From Utricularia gibba (lineage: Eukaryota; Streptophyta; Magnoliopsida; Lamiales; Lentibulariaceae): a stretch of 64,000 nucleotides of DNA. The notes below the pieces were generated by a model. The model was not told the DNA's origin, ran no database searches, and saw only the letters and a program-made list of their open reading frames with translations. Positions 23,722-35,368 of this stretch are shown one piece after another (positions within the stretch are counted from its first letter, which is position 1; each line of letters begins with the position of its first letter). Location: NCBI GenBank assembly GCA_002189035.1, contig NEEC01000002.1:6409001-6473000 (forward strand), in the 5' to 3' direction. Both the position numbers and the translations under genes were made by a program.

Positions 23722-24707
23722 TTCAGCTTCAGTATCTGTCACCAAACTGTCGAAAGCAGGCAGATGAAGCTTAAATGAAATCAAAGACCACCAAAAAACC
23801 AACTGTATGGCTATGGCTACAGCTAGCAGGCAACGCCCATCTGGTTATTTCACTTGGCCGGAAGCGTAAAACTGGCCAATCCTTTAGGTCCACCAACTGG
23901 TGGTTATGCCATCAAGATCTCAACTCAACAGCTATTGAACCCAACGCCCTTTTTCCTTTGACCAACTTTTTTTGGTTACATATTTATCCTGCCTTGTGTT
24001 CCCAAGTGAAACTATCTACAGATCTCCTCGTAATCATGGTGCCCTCTCTGTGATGAAGTACAAAGAGGGGAAAAAAACATATGGGTATGGGCTATTAGTT
24101 CATTTCCTCCTCTTCAGAAGAATATTTTTTTCCAGTTGCTGTCACCCAATCATAGCTTGTGGGCATTGCTGTTTGATTGGGTTGTTTCCTTTGGGGTTTT
24201 CTTTTATTTAATTTCCTTCTGAGATCAATTCCCAGCTCCTCCTGTTGACGATCATCTTTTGTGCCCCGATCGTGGGGGCAGTTATTGCAAGGGGATGTTC
24301 CTGTCTTCATTCACCAGGTCACTTTTGTTCTTCTTTTTTGGTAGTTTAGAAGTCCCAACTTTTTCTCTGTGAAAAATTTCTTTCGTCTTACCAGAGGTTT
24401 CGATAAAGTTTTAGTTGTTGAAACCGGTTGGTGAATCCAATTCCTTAAAACTGACTTAAAAGCTGAAGAGGAAGGGGACCAAAGTTTCCTCCTTTTTTCT
24501 TTTTTGTTCATGTAAGTTGGGAAGATGAAGGCTTTTTCTTAGTTTCCTTAATGGGTGTCTTCGTTTTTGGTTTTTATTGTATTAGGCTGCTTGTGCTGAA
24601 CTTCTGTAAGGGTTTAGGTTGCTCGATCGCTGCAAATTTGATTGCGAACTTGTGATGATTTGTGGTTTGACTTGGTATCCTGCGCTGAGGTCTCAGGTGA
24701 AGAAGAG

Positions 24708-26595
24708 ATGCTTCCTTCAACATACTTGGTGGATCAGAAACTTGCTGCACTCGCCAACACCGAGGGATATTCGAACCAGGCATCAGATTCCCTGTTGTAT
24801 CAGAACTTGTTGGCTACTGATTCCGTTTCAGCTCAAGAATTCATTGCATCTGAAGGCGGAACCAGAGATGTGATGCTGTTTATTCCTCCTAATAATGTTC
24901 CCTCAGGGATGTTTTCTTCCAAGGAAGTGCAAGTCCATTGTTCTGAACCCATTTCGCAGCACCATGGATTGTCTCTCAGCTTGGGAACTCAAGAACCGTC
25001 TCTTCTCCACCTGCATCCAGATTCGAACCAGTTCTCGAACCCCGGCTTGTGTTCTTTTATCCATCAAGACATGCAGTTGGGGCTGCAGCACCTTCCCCGG
25101 AATGATGATATGAAGAATGTTCATTACCTGCCTTTTGGTTCCCAGAGGGGATGTCTAGACACCATGGTTGGCTCAAATACGAGCTTCGTGCCGGCTCTGA
25201 ACCAGGGACTGGCGTATACAGATGTTCTTTGCAACTCCAAGTATATCAAAGCGGCTCAAGATCTGCTCCATGAGCTGGTGAATGCTCACCAGGAGACGAT
25301 GCCACCGTCTGGGAAGCCAGAATACGGCGAAGTTGCTAAACATGGGTCACCGGAATCCAGTAACGACCTTCGTGATCTGCAGGATAAGCTGGCAAAGCTT
25401 TCCTCCATGCTGGTTGAGGTGACACTGCAGCTAACTCCTCATGCTTTCTCTTTCATGGTTGTTCAGTTAAGCAACTGAAATGTCAAGTTCCCTGATTCTC
25501 CTTTAGGTGGATAGGTGCTACAAGCTTTACTGCAACCAGCTGGGAATGTTGGCATCATCATTCGACAGCGTGGCTGGTCGTGGCGCTGTGTTTCCTTACA
25601 CTTCAGTCACACGCAAGAGGATATCACGCCAGTTCCGGAGTCTGCACGATGCAATCAAGAAGCAAATCGAAGCAGGTGAAAGGAACTTGGGGCAGAGAGA
25701 TGATGCTGCTACTCAGAGCTCAAGAACAGGAACACTGTGCCGCCTTCGCCGGGTAGATGAGCAGCTCCGCAGCCAAAAAGCCATTCAACATTTCGGTGTA
25801 ATGAGACGGCCATGGCGGCCACAAAGAGGCCTTCCTGAGACTGCAATCTCAATCCTCAGAGCCTGGCTTTTCGAGCATTTCCTTCACCCGTATGTATGCT
25901 CTTTCCAGTACTTCTCATTGGTGGATGCTCGCTTTCATATAGAACGCAATGATCACTCTGATCCATTCACAGATACCCGTCTGATTCCGAAAAACTCGTC
26001 CTTGCAACAAGAGCAGGTTTATCTCGAAGCCAGGTGAGCATCTCCTTCTCCCCTGTAACAGGTCTGAACTAATATTGCTGCGCTCATGTACATATTTTCC
26101 GGCGATCGCCCCATTTCCATAGCTTTCTCTAACATTTTTAACCATTGACGAGCTTGTTCAAGTGTATGCAGATTCCTGCTCTGCATCAAGGTGATCATGC
26201 TTTGCTTTTCGTTGCATCAGGTAGCGAACTGGTTTATAAACGCCCGTGTTCGACTTTGGAAGCCGATGATCGAGGACATATACAGGGAGGAATTCGGCGA
26301 TGAGGGTGGTCCACCGGAATCCCCACCCAAAAACGCAGAACGAAATCAAGAAACGCCATGCCTGGACAACAGGGAGGAGGGTGTGATCCCCGGAGCTGTG
26401 GCACTAATGGACTCCAAAACCGTACTAAAAAGAAGCTCTGTTTCTCTTGATCTAGGCCTGCAGAACAATCAGAAAGACTCATCCATGACCGGAGCTACTC
26501 CAGAAGCAAACCATACTCCTGCTTGGATTCGATTCTCCGAGCACGACGACATGGGTTGCGGTGAGACGGAGCTTGGTAGACCCTTGGATCAGTGA
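24708..26595 (+). CDS. BEL1-like TALE homeodomain transcription factor (BLH3/BLH10 type)
   Basis: Four exons: 24708-25418, 25507-25889, 25973-26033 and 26221-26595, giving about 509 residues. The N-terminus has MLFIPP and the zipper-like motif [13 protein letters not shown] box ([16 protein letters not shown], about residue 176) and a BELL helix region ([20 protein letters not shown] onward) follow. The three-residue-loop homeodomain is split over exons 2-4, with [21 protein letters not shown] and [19 protein letters not shown] proteins heterodimerise with KNOX proteins in the nucleus and control meristem and organ patterning. [14 protein letters not shown] and EEFGDE point to the BLH1/3/10 branch. 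The recognition helix reads QVANWF where most family members have QVSNWF. An in-frame upstream ATG at 24642 would add 22 residues. Confidence 0.9.
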
Positions 26596-27665
26596 TCTCC
26601 GTGTAGAAGATGTACAATAGGGAATCAACATTGGGTTCTTGTGGATAGTTCAGTAGCATTCTGTATACAAAATGGAACCTCAGCACCTTACTGCACATTT
26701 GTCTGAACTGCTGGAGTGGGGGTGACGCGTTTCTTCAGAATTGACCAATGAAATTGAGCCACGTAGATTCCGGGTAGCCAATACTGGGCCGACACAGCGC
26801 GCGGAACCTAAAAAGCCCACGAAAGTGGGCCGGCAGCAGAGTTTTTTATGAATTAATATAACAAAATTAAATTGTTTTGTTTTTTTTGCTTATTTTGATT
26901 ATAATAGCCATTTTTATAAATTTTCAGATTTTGATATGATTATTTTTTAATTATGGTAAAATTTAAACTAATAAATTTATGATTAATATTCCTATTTTAC
27001 GAAATAATTACGTCTATTTAGTAAACGTGATTTTTAATATGTGTATAATTTATAAAAGACTTATATAAATTCTTCAATTATATTTTTCAAAATTATTATC
27101 TCACATAGCTTTTCTTAATAAAATGAGTTTTAATTATTATTTATTTCATTTATTCTAAATACATCTATTAAACACATATTTGTAAAATATATCAACCAAA
27201 TGCACTTTTAACCAGTGTTTTAAAATCGGGTTTAACTCATTCTCCTATTTACTAATAGTTTGGAATTGAACCTTATATACGATAAATTAAATTTATAAAA
27301 ATCTTACGGAAAATAAAAATAATTATTTAAATTTAATATTTTGTGTAGAAATTATTGATTCGATCTAAAAAATCATGGAATTTAAAATACTAATTCCAAA
27401 CTTAATTAGATAATACGTATTTATCTAAATATAAATAATACCAGGTAAAAATTGGAACTAAAAGCACACCATTGCATAAATGACAAAGCTACGGTAAAAA
27501 CAAAGCTCTCCGACGGGAAAGAAAACGACAACGTTTATTATTTTAATATTTATGATGATATTATTTCATCATTTATTAAGGAATAAGTCGGCTGGAAAAG
27601 ACGAGATTCCGTGGTGGTATGCAGCAGGGAATCATCTCTCGAATCCTAATTCCTGCGTCTTGTTC
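26596..27665. other. Spacer between convergent BELL and bZIP genes
   Basis: 3' UTRs at both ends with AT-rich DNA between. A small cluster of TGGGCC/AGCCCA-type motifs lies at about 26785-26835. No gene is supported. Confidence 0.4.
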
Positions 27666-28150
27666 TCAATAATTGAACATCATTTCCGCGGTCGCCATGA
27701 TCGGAAAGTGTTGGCCGCCGCCGGGTGCGTTTGGGTTCCACATCCCTCCGCTGGGGAAGAACCCTTCGGAGAGACCCATGTGAAACTCCTCTGATTCGGA
27801 AGTGCACGCGCCGCCGTAGTGGTGCGGATTGTTGCTGACGGAGTTCAGGACTCCGTTGAGGTAGTTTAGACTCTGTGTCAGCTCCGTCATCTGCGCGCGT
27901 AGAACCGAATTCGCGGATTCCATCCGGGCATAGCTTTCCATCATCAAACCCACGCTCCTCAGCATCTGCGCGTTCTCCTTCCGCAGTTCGGCCCCTCCGC
28001 TGTCAGATCATCGAGATGCTTCTGCTTCCGCAGCCTGGATCGCCGTGCCGATTCCCGATTCGACTCCATCCGCTTCCTCTTCCGCTGATCCACCAAATCC
28101 CCATCCGACCCAGCACCAGAAACCGACGAAATCCCAGCAGAGGACGCCAT
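27666..28150 (-). CDS. S1-group bZIP transcription factor, bZIP11/bZIP44-like (one-base frameshift)
   Basis: Intronless, as is usual for S1 bZIPs. The start ATG is at 28150-28148, followed by the basic region QRKRKRMESNRESARRSRLR and a leucine zipper that includes MESANSVLRAQMTELTQ. The protein ends in MATAEMMFNY. Expected length is 161 residues (bZIP11 159). As given, the frame breaks after DDLTAE: the run of four C at 27992-27995 (GGGG on the sense strand) needs a fifth base to continue as GAELRKENAQ, which keeps exact zipper spacing with bZIP11. Without it the protein ends 15 residues later, before most of the zipper. S1 bZIPs dimerise with group C bZIPs and control sugar and amino-acid starvation genes. 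The SC-uORF in the leader predicts translational repression by sucrose. Confidence 0.9.
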
Positions 28151-28254
28151 TTCGCCGGGAAATCCAGATACCCAGTTACCAAAATCGCAGCTTTCCTCAG
28201 TAAAAAATTCTCTAAACTGGAGAAATGGGTGCGCTTTCTTTCCGGGAATGCTGC

Positions 28255-28374
28255 TTACGAGATAACGTAGAACCAGTAAAGAAAAACCACAGAGAAAGAG
28301 TGAACGAGATGGGTTCCACGACGGAGCGAAGAGTCGGTGACCATACAAGCAAGTTCTATCAAGCTCTGAGGCAT
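28255..28374 (-). CDS. Sucrose-control upstream ORF (SC-uORF) of the bZIP gene
   Basis: A 39-codon ORF lies in the bZIP leader and ends 104 bases before the main start. Its C-terminal half, including DSSLRRGTHLVHSFSVVFLY and the WFY triplet near the end, closely matches the conserved sucrose-control peptide of Arabidopsis bZIP11-type genes. In those genes the nascent peptide stalls ribosomes when sucrose is high and represses main-ORF translation. The stop follows WFYVIS. An internal ATG at codon 11 gives a shorter version. Regulation is inferred from peptide identity. Confidence 0.9.
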   Translation of the reverse strand: MPQSLIELACMVTDSSLRRGTHLVHSFSVVFLYWFYVIS

Positions 28375-29912
28375 GGATCTGCAGAAACTGAAAAAACCAT
28401 CTGTTTCTGGAACAGACCCACACGAGTGATGCTGAAGATGATTGGTCACTCGCGCCCCAGAAACCAAACAAACAACATACGAATCAGAGAGAGCATAAAG
28501 TTGCAAGAGAAAGAAAAAAAAGGGAGGAAGAGGACTCGGGATCCGAAGGGAGGTAGATTTATCGATGTTGGTTGGGAGAATGGAATCTGTGGGCAAGCCC
28601 AGCCGAGAAGGCCAAGGTGGAGAATGACGTCAGCAAACCGGGGGACCCTTCCACACGAAAAGCATCTCAGATCGACCGGTAAATTCATAATTTCATCTCT
28701 TGGGCAGAATCCGCATTTGAATTCCAGGGCTCACTCCATTCAATATACCTCCAAAACATGTTACCTCATAGCCCTACATCTCCCGTGGAGCGTTTCCATC
28801 CACCAATTCTCTGCATCTGAGAGTGTGTCTCGATTCAATTCGTGTTCAAAAGTCGAATAATGCTCTGGGTTGGATCGGGTTGAGTTCAAAAGAAAACCCA
28901 TTAAAAACAAGATGGAATTAGCTATAAAGACATGATCTTTGCTGATGTCGGGAACCCAGTCCCGTCGGAGCCCGCGACCACGCGGCGGTCTTGATGACAA
29001 TGGTGCGGTGGCCGCCTCCTCCAATCATTCAGCCTCCCCGTGCCCATGCATGAGACAAATATCCTTCTTTATTAGGCAAAATGCTTCTCATCCCCACCTT
29101 CAAATTTAATCATCAAGATTCTCCATTACAAAAGGAATCCTTGTCTTTCTTCACTCTAGAACAAGCATCTAATTCATTCCATATCACGTATCATGTGTTT
29201 CCACTACCCTAACACTCCATGTAAATCAGGCAAGTTCAAACCATACAAATTAAATACACCATCTATCTATTTGATTCATATTAGTTTTTTTACGGGTACG
29301 AGTCACGGATCTATTTCGTTATGGATCAACGTTTTGGATATCCAAATTGACCCGTATTCGTGCTCACTTCTATCTTATAGAATTGTTGTCAACCATGTAA
29401 TCCTACTATTAAATGAAATGAATAAATATGTAAATTTTATATAAGTCATAAGGAAAAAACATGAAAGATTAAATATTCAAAATGAATAATAAGATCACAT
29501 AAATAAAATGAAATCGTCATAATTGATATTAGAGTTAATATCAAACTAATAATCTTAGTTTATTTCATGGTTTTATTTTCCTATTTTTTTTTGTTTTAAA
29601 GCAATGAATTTGGGGAAAATCTTATGAAATATTCATTTATTATTAAATGTTTACTTAAAAATAATACATGACTATTTTTTTCTATTACCTTTATATTGTT
29701 GGAATATGGGTTTTATTTAATATATTTATTTTTTTAAGAAAAAAAAGACATGGTGCGACCATCAGACAGACAAAAGCGTTGAGCATTAAATGTTGTTATC
29801 CTGAACCGGGCCCGGGTCGGCGGGCACTCCGTGACTTGATTGGACAACTGGATAAATTTGTCGGTATTCGATTTTTTCTTTATTATTTATCAGGAAATTA
29901 TATTATCAAGTT

Positions 29913-29975
29913 GGCCCATTTTCAGAAGATGGGCCCCAAGCGGCCCATTTCTGACTTCTGAGGCACAGCGGCCCA
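29913..29975. promoter_or_regulatory. Cluster of four site II (GGCCCA/TGGGCC) motifs without nearby gene
   Basis: GGCCCA at 29913, 29942 and 29970 and TGGGCC at 29930, all within 63 bases. Such density marks promoters of plant housekeeping genes, yet the nearest starts are about 1.5 kb (bZIP) and 2.1 kb (bHLH110-like) away. Confidence 0.4.
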
Positions 29976-30238
29976 TGCTAATTATTGATTTTGTCCACCG
30001 CCCACAGTGAAATTAAATTAAAAAAAGGATATATAATGAATTTGAAAATTCTTATTTTTTCATTATTTATGTATGATATATTACGCCACATGTTGATAAT
30101 GATATTTTTTCACATGTGATGTTTGAAGTATGTCTTGCTTTTAAAAAGGGGAAGGTGTTCTCATGTCAATGGATGGTGATGACACACATGAAAAGAGTTC
30201 CTTGTGTGTTTCGCAATTGAATTCAAGATGAAACTCCT

Positions 30239-30487
30239 TTTGCAAATCCAGTTAGAGCACGTTTATATCGACATTTCGAATCGGACTGCTTAGAACATCA
30301 TTAGGATGATAATTTAGTTTTGGTTTTGGAGGATCGAATCCTATGTTGCATGATTTCCTTTTATTTCCCATTTGCAAATCCAGTTAGAGCATGTTTATAT
30401 CGACATTTCGAATCGGACTACTTAGAACATCGTTAGGATGATAATTTAGTTTTGGTTTTGGAGGATCTAATCTTATGTTGCATGATT
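30239..30487. repeat. 132-bp tandem duplication
   Basis: Two copies of about 117 bp (30239-30355 and 30371-30487) lie at a period of 132, starting TTTGCAAATCCAGTTAGAGC and ending TGTTGCATGATT. By eye they differ at about five positions, mostly transitions. No coding frame is obvious. Confidence 0.9.
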
Positions 30488-32039
30488 CACTGTGATTTAT
30501 GGGAAATCATGCACTAGACGCGTGATTTGTCGAGTGTATGCAAGGTATATATATATATATTATATTTTAAAAAATTAATCAATAGATATCTAAAATAATC
30601 AGCATTCTCTTTGGTATCTTTTTCATTCCTCAACTTGAGTTTTGAGATTGAATGATTTCTTATCTCAATATTTCTCTCATTTGAGTACGTTTCTTGGTTT
30701 TTGAAATAACGTACCCTTAACGTACCCTAAAAATTGGATTTATGAAATCAACGAATCTCGCAACTCACCTATTTTGGTGCAACCTAGATCGAATCATGGG
30801 TGCATGTTTGCAAACAAGAGTGGATTTCCATGCATTCCATTAGTTATCAACTTTGTTGCATGTTGGGAGGTTCCACTATGCAAACAAAGATGGGCCTGTT
30901 TAGATAGACATGAATGATCGTTTGAGCCTTGAAGGGAATATGGGCTTTTATTGCAAGGCCCATTGAGCTCAGTCCAATTCCCATATTCAAGCCCAAGTAG
31001 ATTTGTCAGTTACGAGCCATGCATCAATGACCTTGAAGTGCATTAGGGTTTGAAGCTTTCTTAGAGCTCATACCTTAATTGGAAAAGTTCCTATCCCATC
31101 TCAGGATCGAAGAAAAAAACGATCTTGTGTCGATGATGAGATTCGCATGGTGGTTTACTTAGCATGAAACTCCTCTGATCTTCCCTTGCGTGGAGAATGT
31201 GTGGGCTACTTTGTTGCTTTTGATTAGATGACTTAATCCCCTTTTGTGCAGAGAATTGAATCCAAAGAAGCGTTTCTTTTGTCTTCCCCCTGTGGGATAG
31301 GTACATGGCTTTACACTCGTTACATCTGGATCATCCCTTTGTCCATGGAGCTTTTGCAAAAGCATCCTAATAGCAACTTTGCTTGATGGAGGAGGGGCAA
31401 AAAGAAAAGGCACAGTTGCTTTAGATTAGCCCCCCCGCCTACAATATCTTATCTTCATCTCCTGCTGTCCTGTTAATCAACGCAAATATTCACCTAATGG
31501 AATCAGCAAATGAGTCAGTGAACCATCGCAGCCGGAAGTGAGTAAAAAGGGAATACTGCATTTTAGCCTACTGTGATGAGCATGCCATCCGAACCCTCCT
31601 GTAACCTTCACAATGCACATCCTCCCCACGAATGATAACCTGGAGATGTGAGGAGTTGAAGAATCAAAAGCAAAGTAAAGTATTAGAGGGCAGAATCAAA
31701 AGCATCAGGAGCCAAGTAGCTATGAGGCCACACGTTTCTCCAGGCTCCCAGCACGTCTTTCTACTGTTCCCCCACTGGATCTTATGATGAAAATCACAAA
31801 GTCTCTGCAAAAGCATGTGGAAATTATAAAGAGCCCTCATGGTTTCTATCATCTCTTTCCACAGCCTCTTCCTTTCTGCCTTGTGTTTTCTTCTCGTTTG
31901 GGCATTCTCTTCAGATTCATCACCCCCTTCATTCTTCTCAATGATGCTTCTTTCCCTTCAGTTTCAGTGACAACGTTTTTTATATAAGAGTTGTTAAAAA
32001 AGAGAGTGGGATCTGTCTTTATTTTTTCAGGTCTTGGTC

Positions 32040-33849
32040 ATGGATTCTGCTGCGCATGGCCACCACCTTTCTTCTTCTTCTTCAGCTACATCTTCTTCTC
32101 CTTGCTATGGATTGGATACAAGCTCCCATGCTTGGACTGCGACCAATTACTCCATCTTGTAAGTTGGAAAAACAACAAGCTCTCATGCACCACAAGTTTA
32201 ATCAGAGAATTAGGGTTTTTTTGTCGATGTTTGCAGGGACACAAATGGCTTCCATTGCATTCAACCCTCCATGGCTCAGGACCTTAGCTTTCAATGGCTC
32301 GACACCCACAAGTTCCATGAACACCCCATGAACAGAATTCAGCTTCCTCCACCCAATCAGACACTTCTTCCAGATACCTACTACTTCAACCATGGAATAA
32401 CAGCTGAAGCGCCTTGCTCTTTCGACAGCATGAGTTCAGAAGCCCTGGATCTTCTACCTTGTCCGAGATTCAGCAGAATCTTTGACCCTGATTCTTCCCA
32501 GATTCAAATTGGAATCACTGGAGATGGATTCAATTACATTCCCCATCCTTATCCACCTCCTACAAGGTTAGATTCTACAATGTCTGTAAGATTCATTCTT
32601 ACACGATTGCTGATGTTATATAAAAAATTCATTTTCTTTCTTTTGTAAGAATGTATAAGAAAAAAAAAGGAACTTTAAGCCATAAAAGCATTAGTTGGTA
32701 CGTACCAGTAGCTCCTGTGTCTTGATCATGTATCAGAAACCGATGATAGAAAATTATGTTTTTTTTTTTTTGCTTTTTAATTATTTGTTGCCTTTATGAG
32801 AAAGATGCTCGTCTCTTTTCTCCTTTCAAACCCTATTTCAGCCTTTTGCGTTATACATCCACTTTTACATTTTTTTTTCAGAAATAAATCCTTTTTTCTT
32901 TAATATTTCCATGGTATTAGTTCACACGTCTGCTGCAACTGCTTAGCTTTACCCTCTAAAGGTATTTGCATCAAGCAATGGAGGAGATGGAGATATGAAG
33001 AAATCCAACACTTTCAAGAAGCCCCGGTTAGAAAACCGATCCCACTGCACCCCGTTGAAGGTACCCTCCGCCATGCCGGATTCGAATCTCCAATCCATTG
33101 TGCAGCATCCTTATTCTTAATGATCATGTGAATCAGGTTAGAAAAGAGAAGTTGGGAGATAGAATTGCTGCACTTCAGCAGCTGGTAGCTCCCTTTGGCA
33201 AGGTTCATTCATCTCTTTTAAATTATGCATTGGAGTCTGAAGTTAGGGTCTTTCGGTAGCTGCTTATGGTGAATATTTTTCACTAGAGTTTCACCTTTTA
33301 CCGCAGTGAAAAGTACATGAAATTCATGTTTACTATTTTGATAATTCAGACAGACACTGCATCCGTACTGATGGAGGCCATTGGTTACATCAAATTCCTC
33401 CAGAACCAAGTCGAGGTAGCCCTCACATTTCCCAAATAACATTCTTCTCGGTATTTGTTCCCATATTGCTCTTCCACCCCCTACATCTTCCCAATTTTCG
33501 AAAAAACCCCTCAAGTTATCAAATATTACAAACTCATCCATTTCTTTCAAATTTGAAACATTGATTCTATGCTCATGTTCTTGTCTTAGACACTAAGTGT
33601 CCCCTACGTGAGAGCATCTCGGGTCAAAACAACCCGCCCCATCAAGCATGTGAGTTCTTTCTTGTAATAAAACTTTCTTTTTTTATTGCTTAGTAAAATA
33701 GTTGCAACTCATAGGATGGTGAGAGCGAGGAGACGAAGCGTGATCTGAAGAGCCGGGGGCTGTGCTTGGTTCCCTTGTCATGCTTGTCGTATATCGACGA
33801 TTGCGGTGCGGCGGCGGTGTGGCCTCCGGCGTACTACGGCGGTGCTTAG
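32040..33849 (+). CDS. bHLH transcription factor, bHLH110-like
   Basis: Seven exons: 32040-32158, 32237-32585, 32962-33060, 33137-33202, 33350-33415, 33590-33649 and 33715-33849, with phases consistent throughout, giving 297 residues. The start MDSAAHGHHL and the early PCYG motif resemble Arabidopsis bHLH110. Exon 3 encodes KKPRLE. Exon 4 holds VRKEKLGDRIAALQQLVAPF, the atypical basic/helix 1 region of this subfamily, which lacks the usual H-E-R DNA-contact triad. Exon 5 gives helix 2 (TDTASVLMEAIGYIKFLQNQ). The tail has LKSRGLCLVPLS, a subfamily signature. These proteins are presumably nuclear regulators; G-box binding is uncertain because of the atypical basic region. The short exons match the usual gene structure of this clade. 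Confidence 0.9.
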
Positions 33850-35368
33850 ACGGCCAAGCTTGATGGCGGTGAAGGGAGGAGCAAACTTGGTGTTCCCATT
33901 TGTAAGCCAAGGGGATGGGGGCACGAACTTGCTCCATTGTGTGAAATTAGTGAGTGTCATGTTGCTTGCAGCTTCAACTTATGTGTATACAAATCTTCTT
34001 CTTTGGTTGTTTTTCAACAGGGTTTGTTACGTTTTTTAAATTGGTGCTTCAAATTATGTAAAATAGAATTAATTTTAAAATTTTATGAAAATTATTTTAT
34101 GAAATAATATAAAGTTATATTATAGATTAAATTACTATGAAAATATAAAGTATTTTTGAAATATATAGATTCAATAATTTCTGAAATTAATCATATTATC
34201 TGAATTTTTAATTTTTTTATAAAACGATAGAAATTAGATATTGATTCCATCAAATAAAAAATTCGAAAAAAAACCTCAAGTTCTGATTGAAATTGTTTGG
34301 AAAGGGCAAAATTTTGATAAAATTGGGCTTCGAATGGGCTAATTAATTACTAATGGGCCAGGATCTTAGAGGCCCAAAGAGTAGGACTCCGGGGCCGCTT
34401 CCGCCGCCTCCCAGCGCGGATGATGATGAGAAATATCTTCTGTAGGGGTATGTTTGTCATTTAGACGGGATTTTCTTAAATAATATCCAGTGGACTGTGT
34501 GGAAGATCAAGGTTGAAAAGAAGGTGTCGCCACCTCGCAACAGTCTTGTCTCTCAGCAATTTGATCTTTATCTTTACGATTGATTATAGATTGCCTTTGA
34601 TGCGAGACCTGATCCTGTTGGTGTTTCACTGACTCTTGCCACCGTTGATTTGCGCATCTTAAAAAATTCGTTTAAAGATTTGATTCTGTTTGTTTGGGGT
34701 CTTCCTGACTCTGAATTCCCCGATCCTGTTAGGCTTCTGCTCGAGGGTTTGGAGTTTTATTGGAAGCGCAAAGGTTAATATTTGCGCTTTCTTACTTTTG
34801 TACGTGGGGTTGTTTTGGGTTGTCCGTAATTTGCGGGGGGAAGAAATAAATGGATGAGGACCGGTTGACTTGGGAAACGAGTAAAATTAGGGAGGTGTTT
34901 CGTCTGTGGGAGTGACATCTTTCCGTTTATGTGATTACGGTTATTGCTCTCTGATTTTATGAATCACGAGGCCGAACTCTTGTCTTCATAATTGGGTATC
35001 TTTTGTTCTTGATTCGCAATGATCTGGGTGCAAACTGGTAGAAATGATGAGATTTTGAATTTGCGCATGAGCATCGAATCGTGGGGTGTTGTGTTCCTTG
35101 TTCTAGTTATATTAAAAAATGGTAGTCATCGAAAAGTGTTAAAATTGCATGATTCACGACAAAAACATTGAGGATTATCCTAATGGGGAGAAAATGGAAA
35201 AGAAGAAAGCCTCAACTTGTGGATATGAATGGTTTGATTTGGATTTCAGTAGCATGCTTGTTTATTATCAATGAGAAGATGAATAATTGGTTTATGTTTT
35301 TTGTTGGTCTCCGGTTCTTATGTGTGCGTTTTTTTTGTGTTGGTTTGTTATGCTGTTAGGGAACTGAG
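33850..35368. other. Spacer, BBD promoter and leader
   Basis: The 3' UTR of the bHLH gene is followed by AT-rich DNA (34030-34260) and a site II cluster. A probable BBD leader begins around 34500, and a donor-like site at about 34772 (AAAG/gttaat) hints at a leader intron ending just before 35369. Confidence 0.45.
34324..34376. promoter_or_regulatory. Site II cluster in the BBD promoter
   Basis: TGGGCT at 34324 and 34335, TGGGCC at 34354 and GGCCCA at 34371. The cluster lies just upstream of the presumed transcription start of the BBD nuclease gene and fits TCP-driven housekeeping expression. Confidence 0.5.

Larger units (their letters stand above)
20592..24707. other. Large AT-rich spacer between BBX and BELL genes
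   Basis: The BBX leader and promoter occupy the first few hundred bases. From about 20800 to 23300 the DNA is AT-rich with no supported gene, apart from an snRNA-type promoter motif at 22719. From about 23600 to 24707 the sequence is more balanced and likely holds the promoter and leader of the BELL gene, including a GATGGG repeat. Confidence 0.45.
28375..32039. other. Spacer between bZIP and bHLH110-like genes
   Basis: The bZIP leader and promoter come first. A GC-rich island lies at about 28940-29045; open frames there are not recognisable. The rest is mostly AT-rich, with an orphan site II cluster (29913), a 132-bp tandem duplication (30239) and a TA repeat near 30547. The last 600 bases are probably the bHLH gene promoter and leader. 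Confidence 0.45.

Noticed and set aside
28761-29045. GC-rich open frames (minus strand) beside the bZIP promoter
   Set aside because: Arg/Pro-rich translations in several frames arise from base composition alone, and no domain was recognised.
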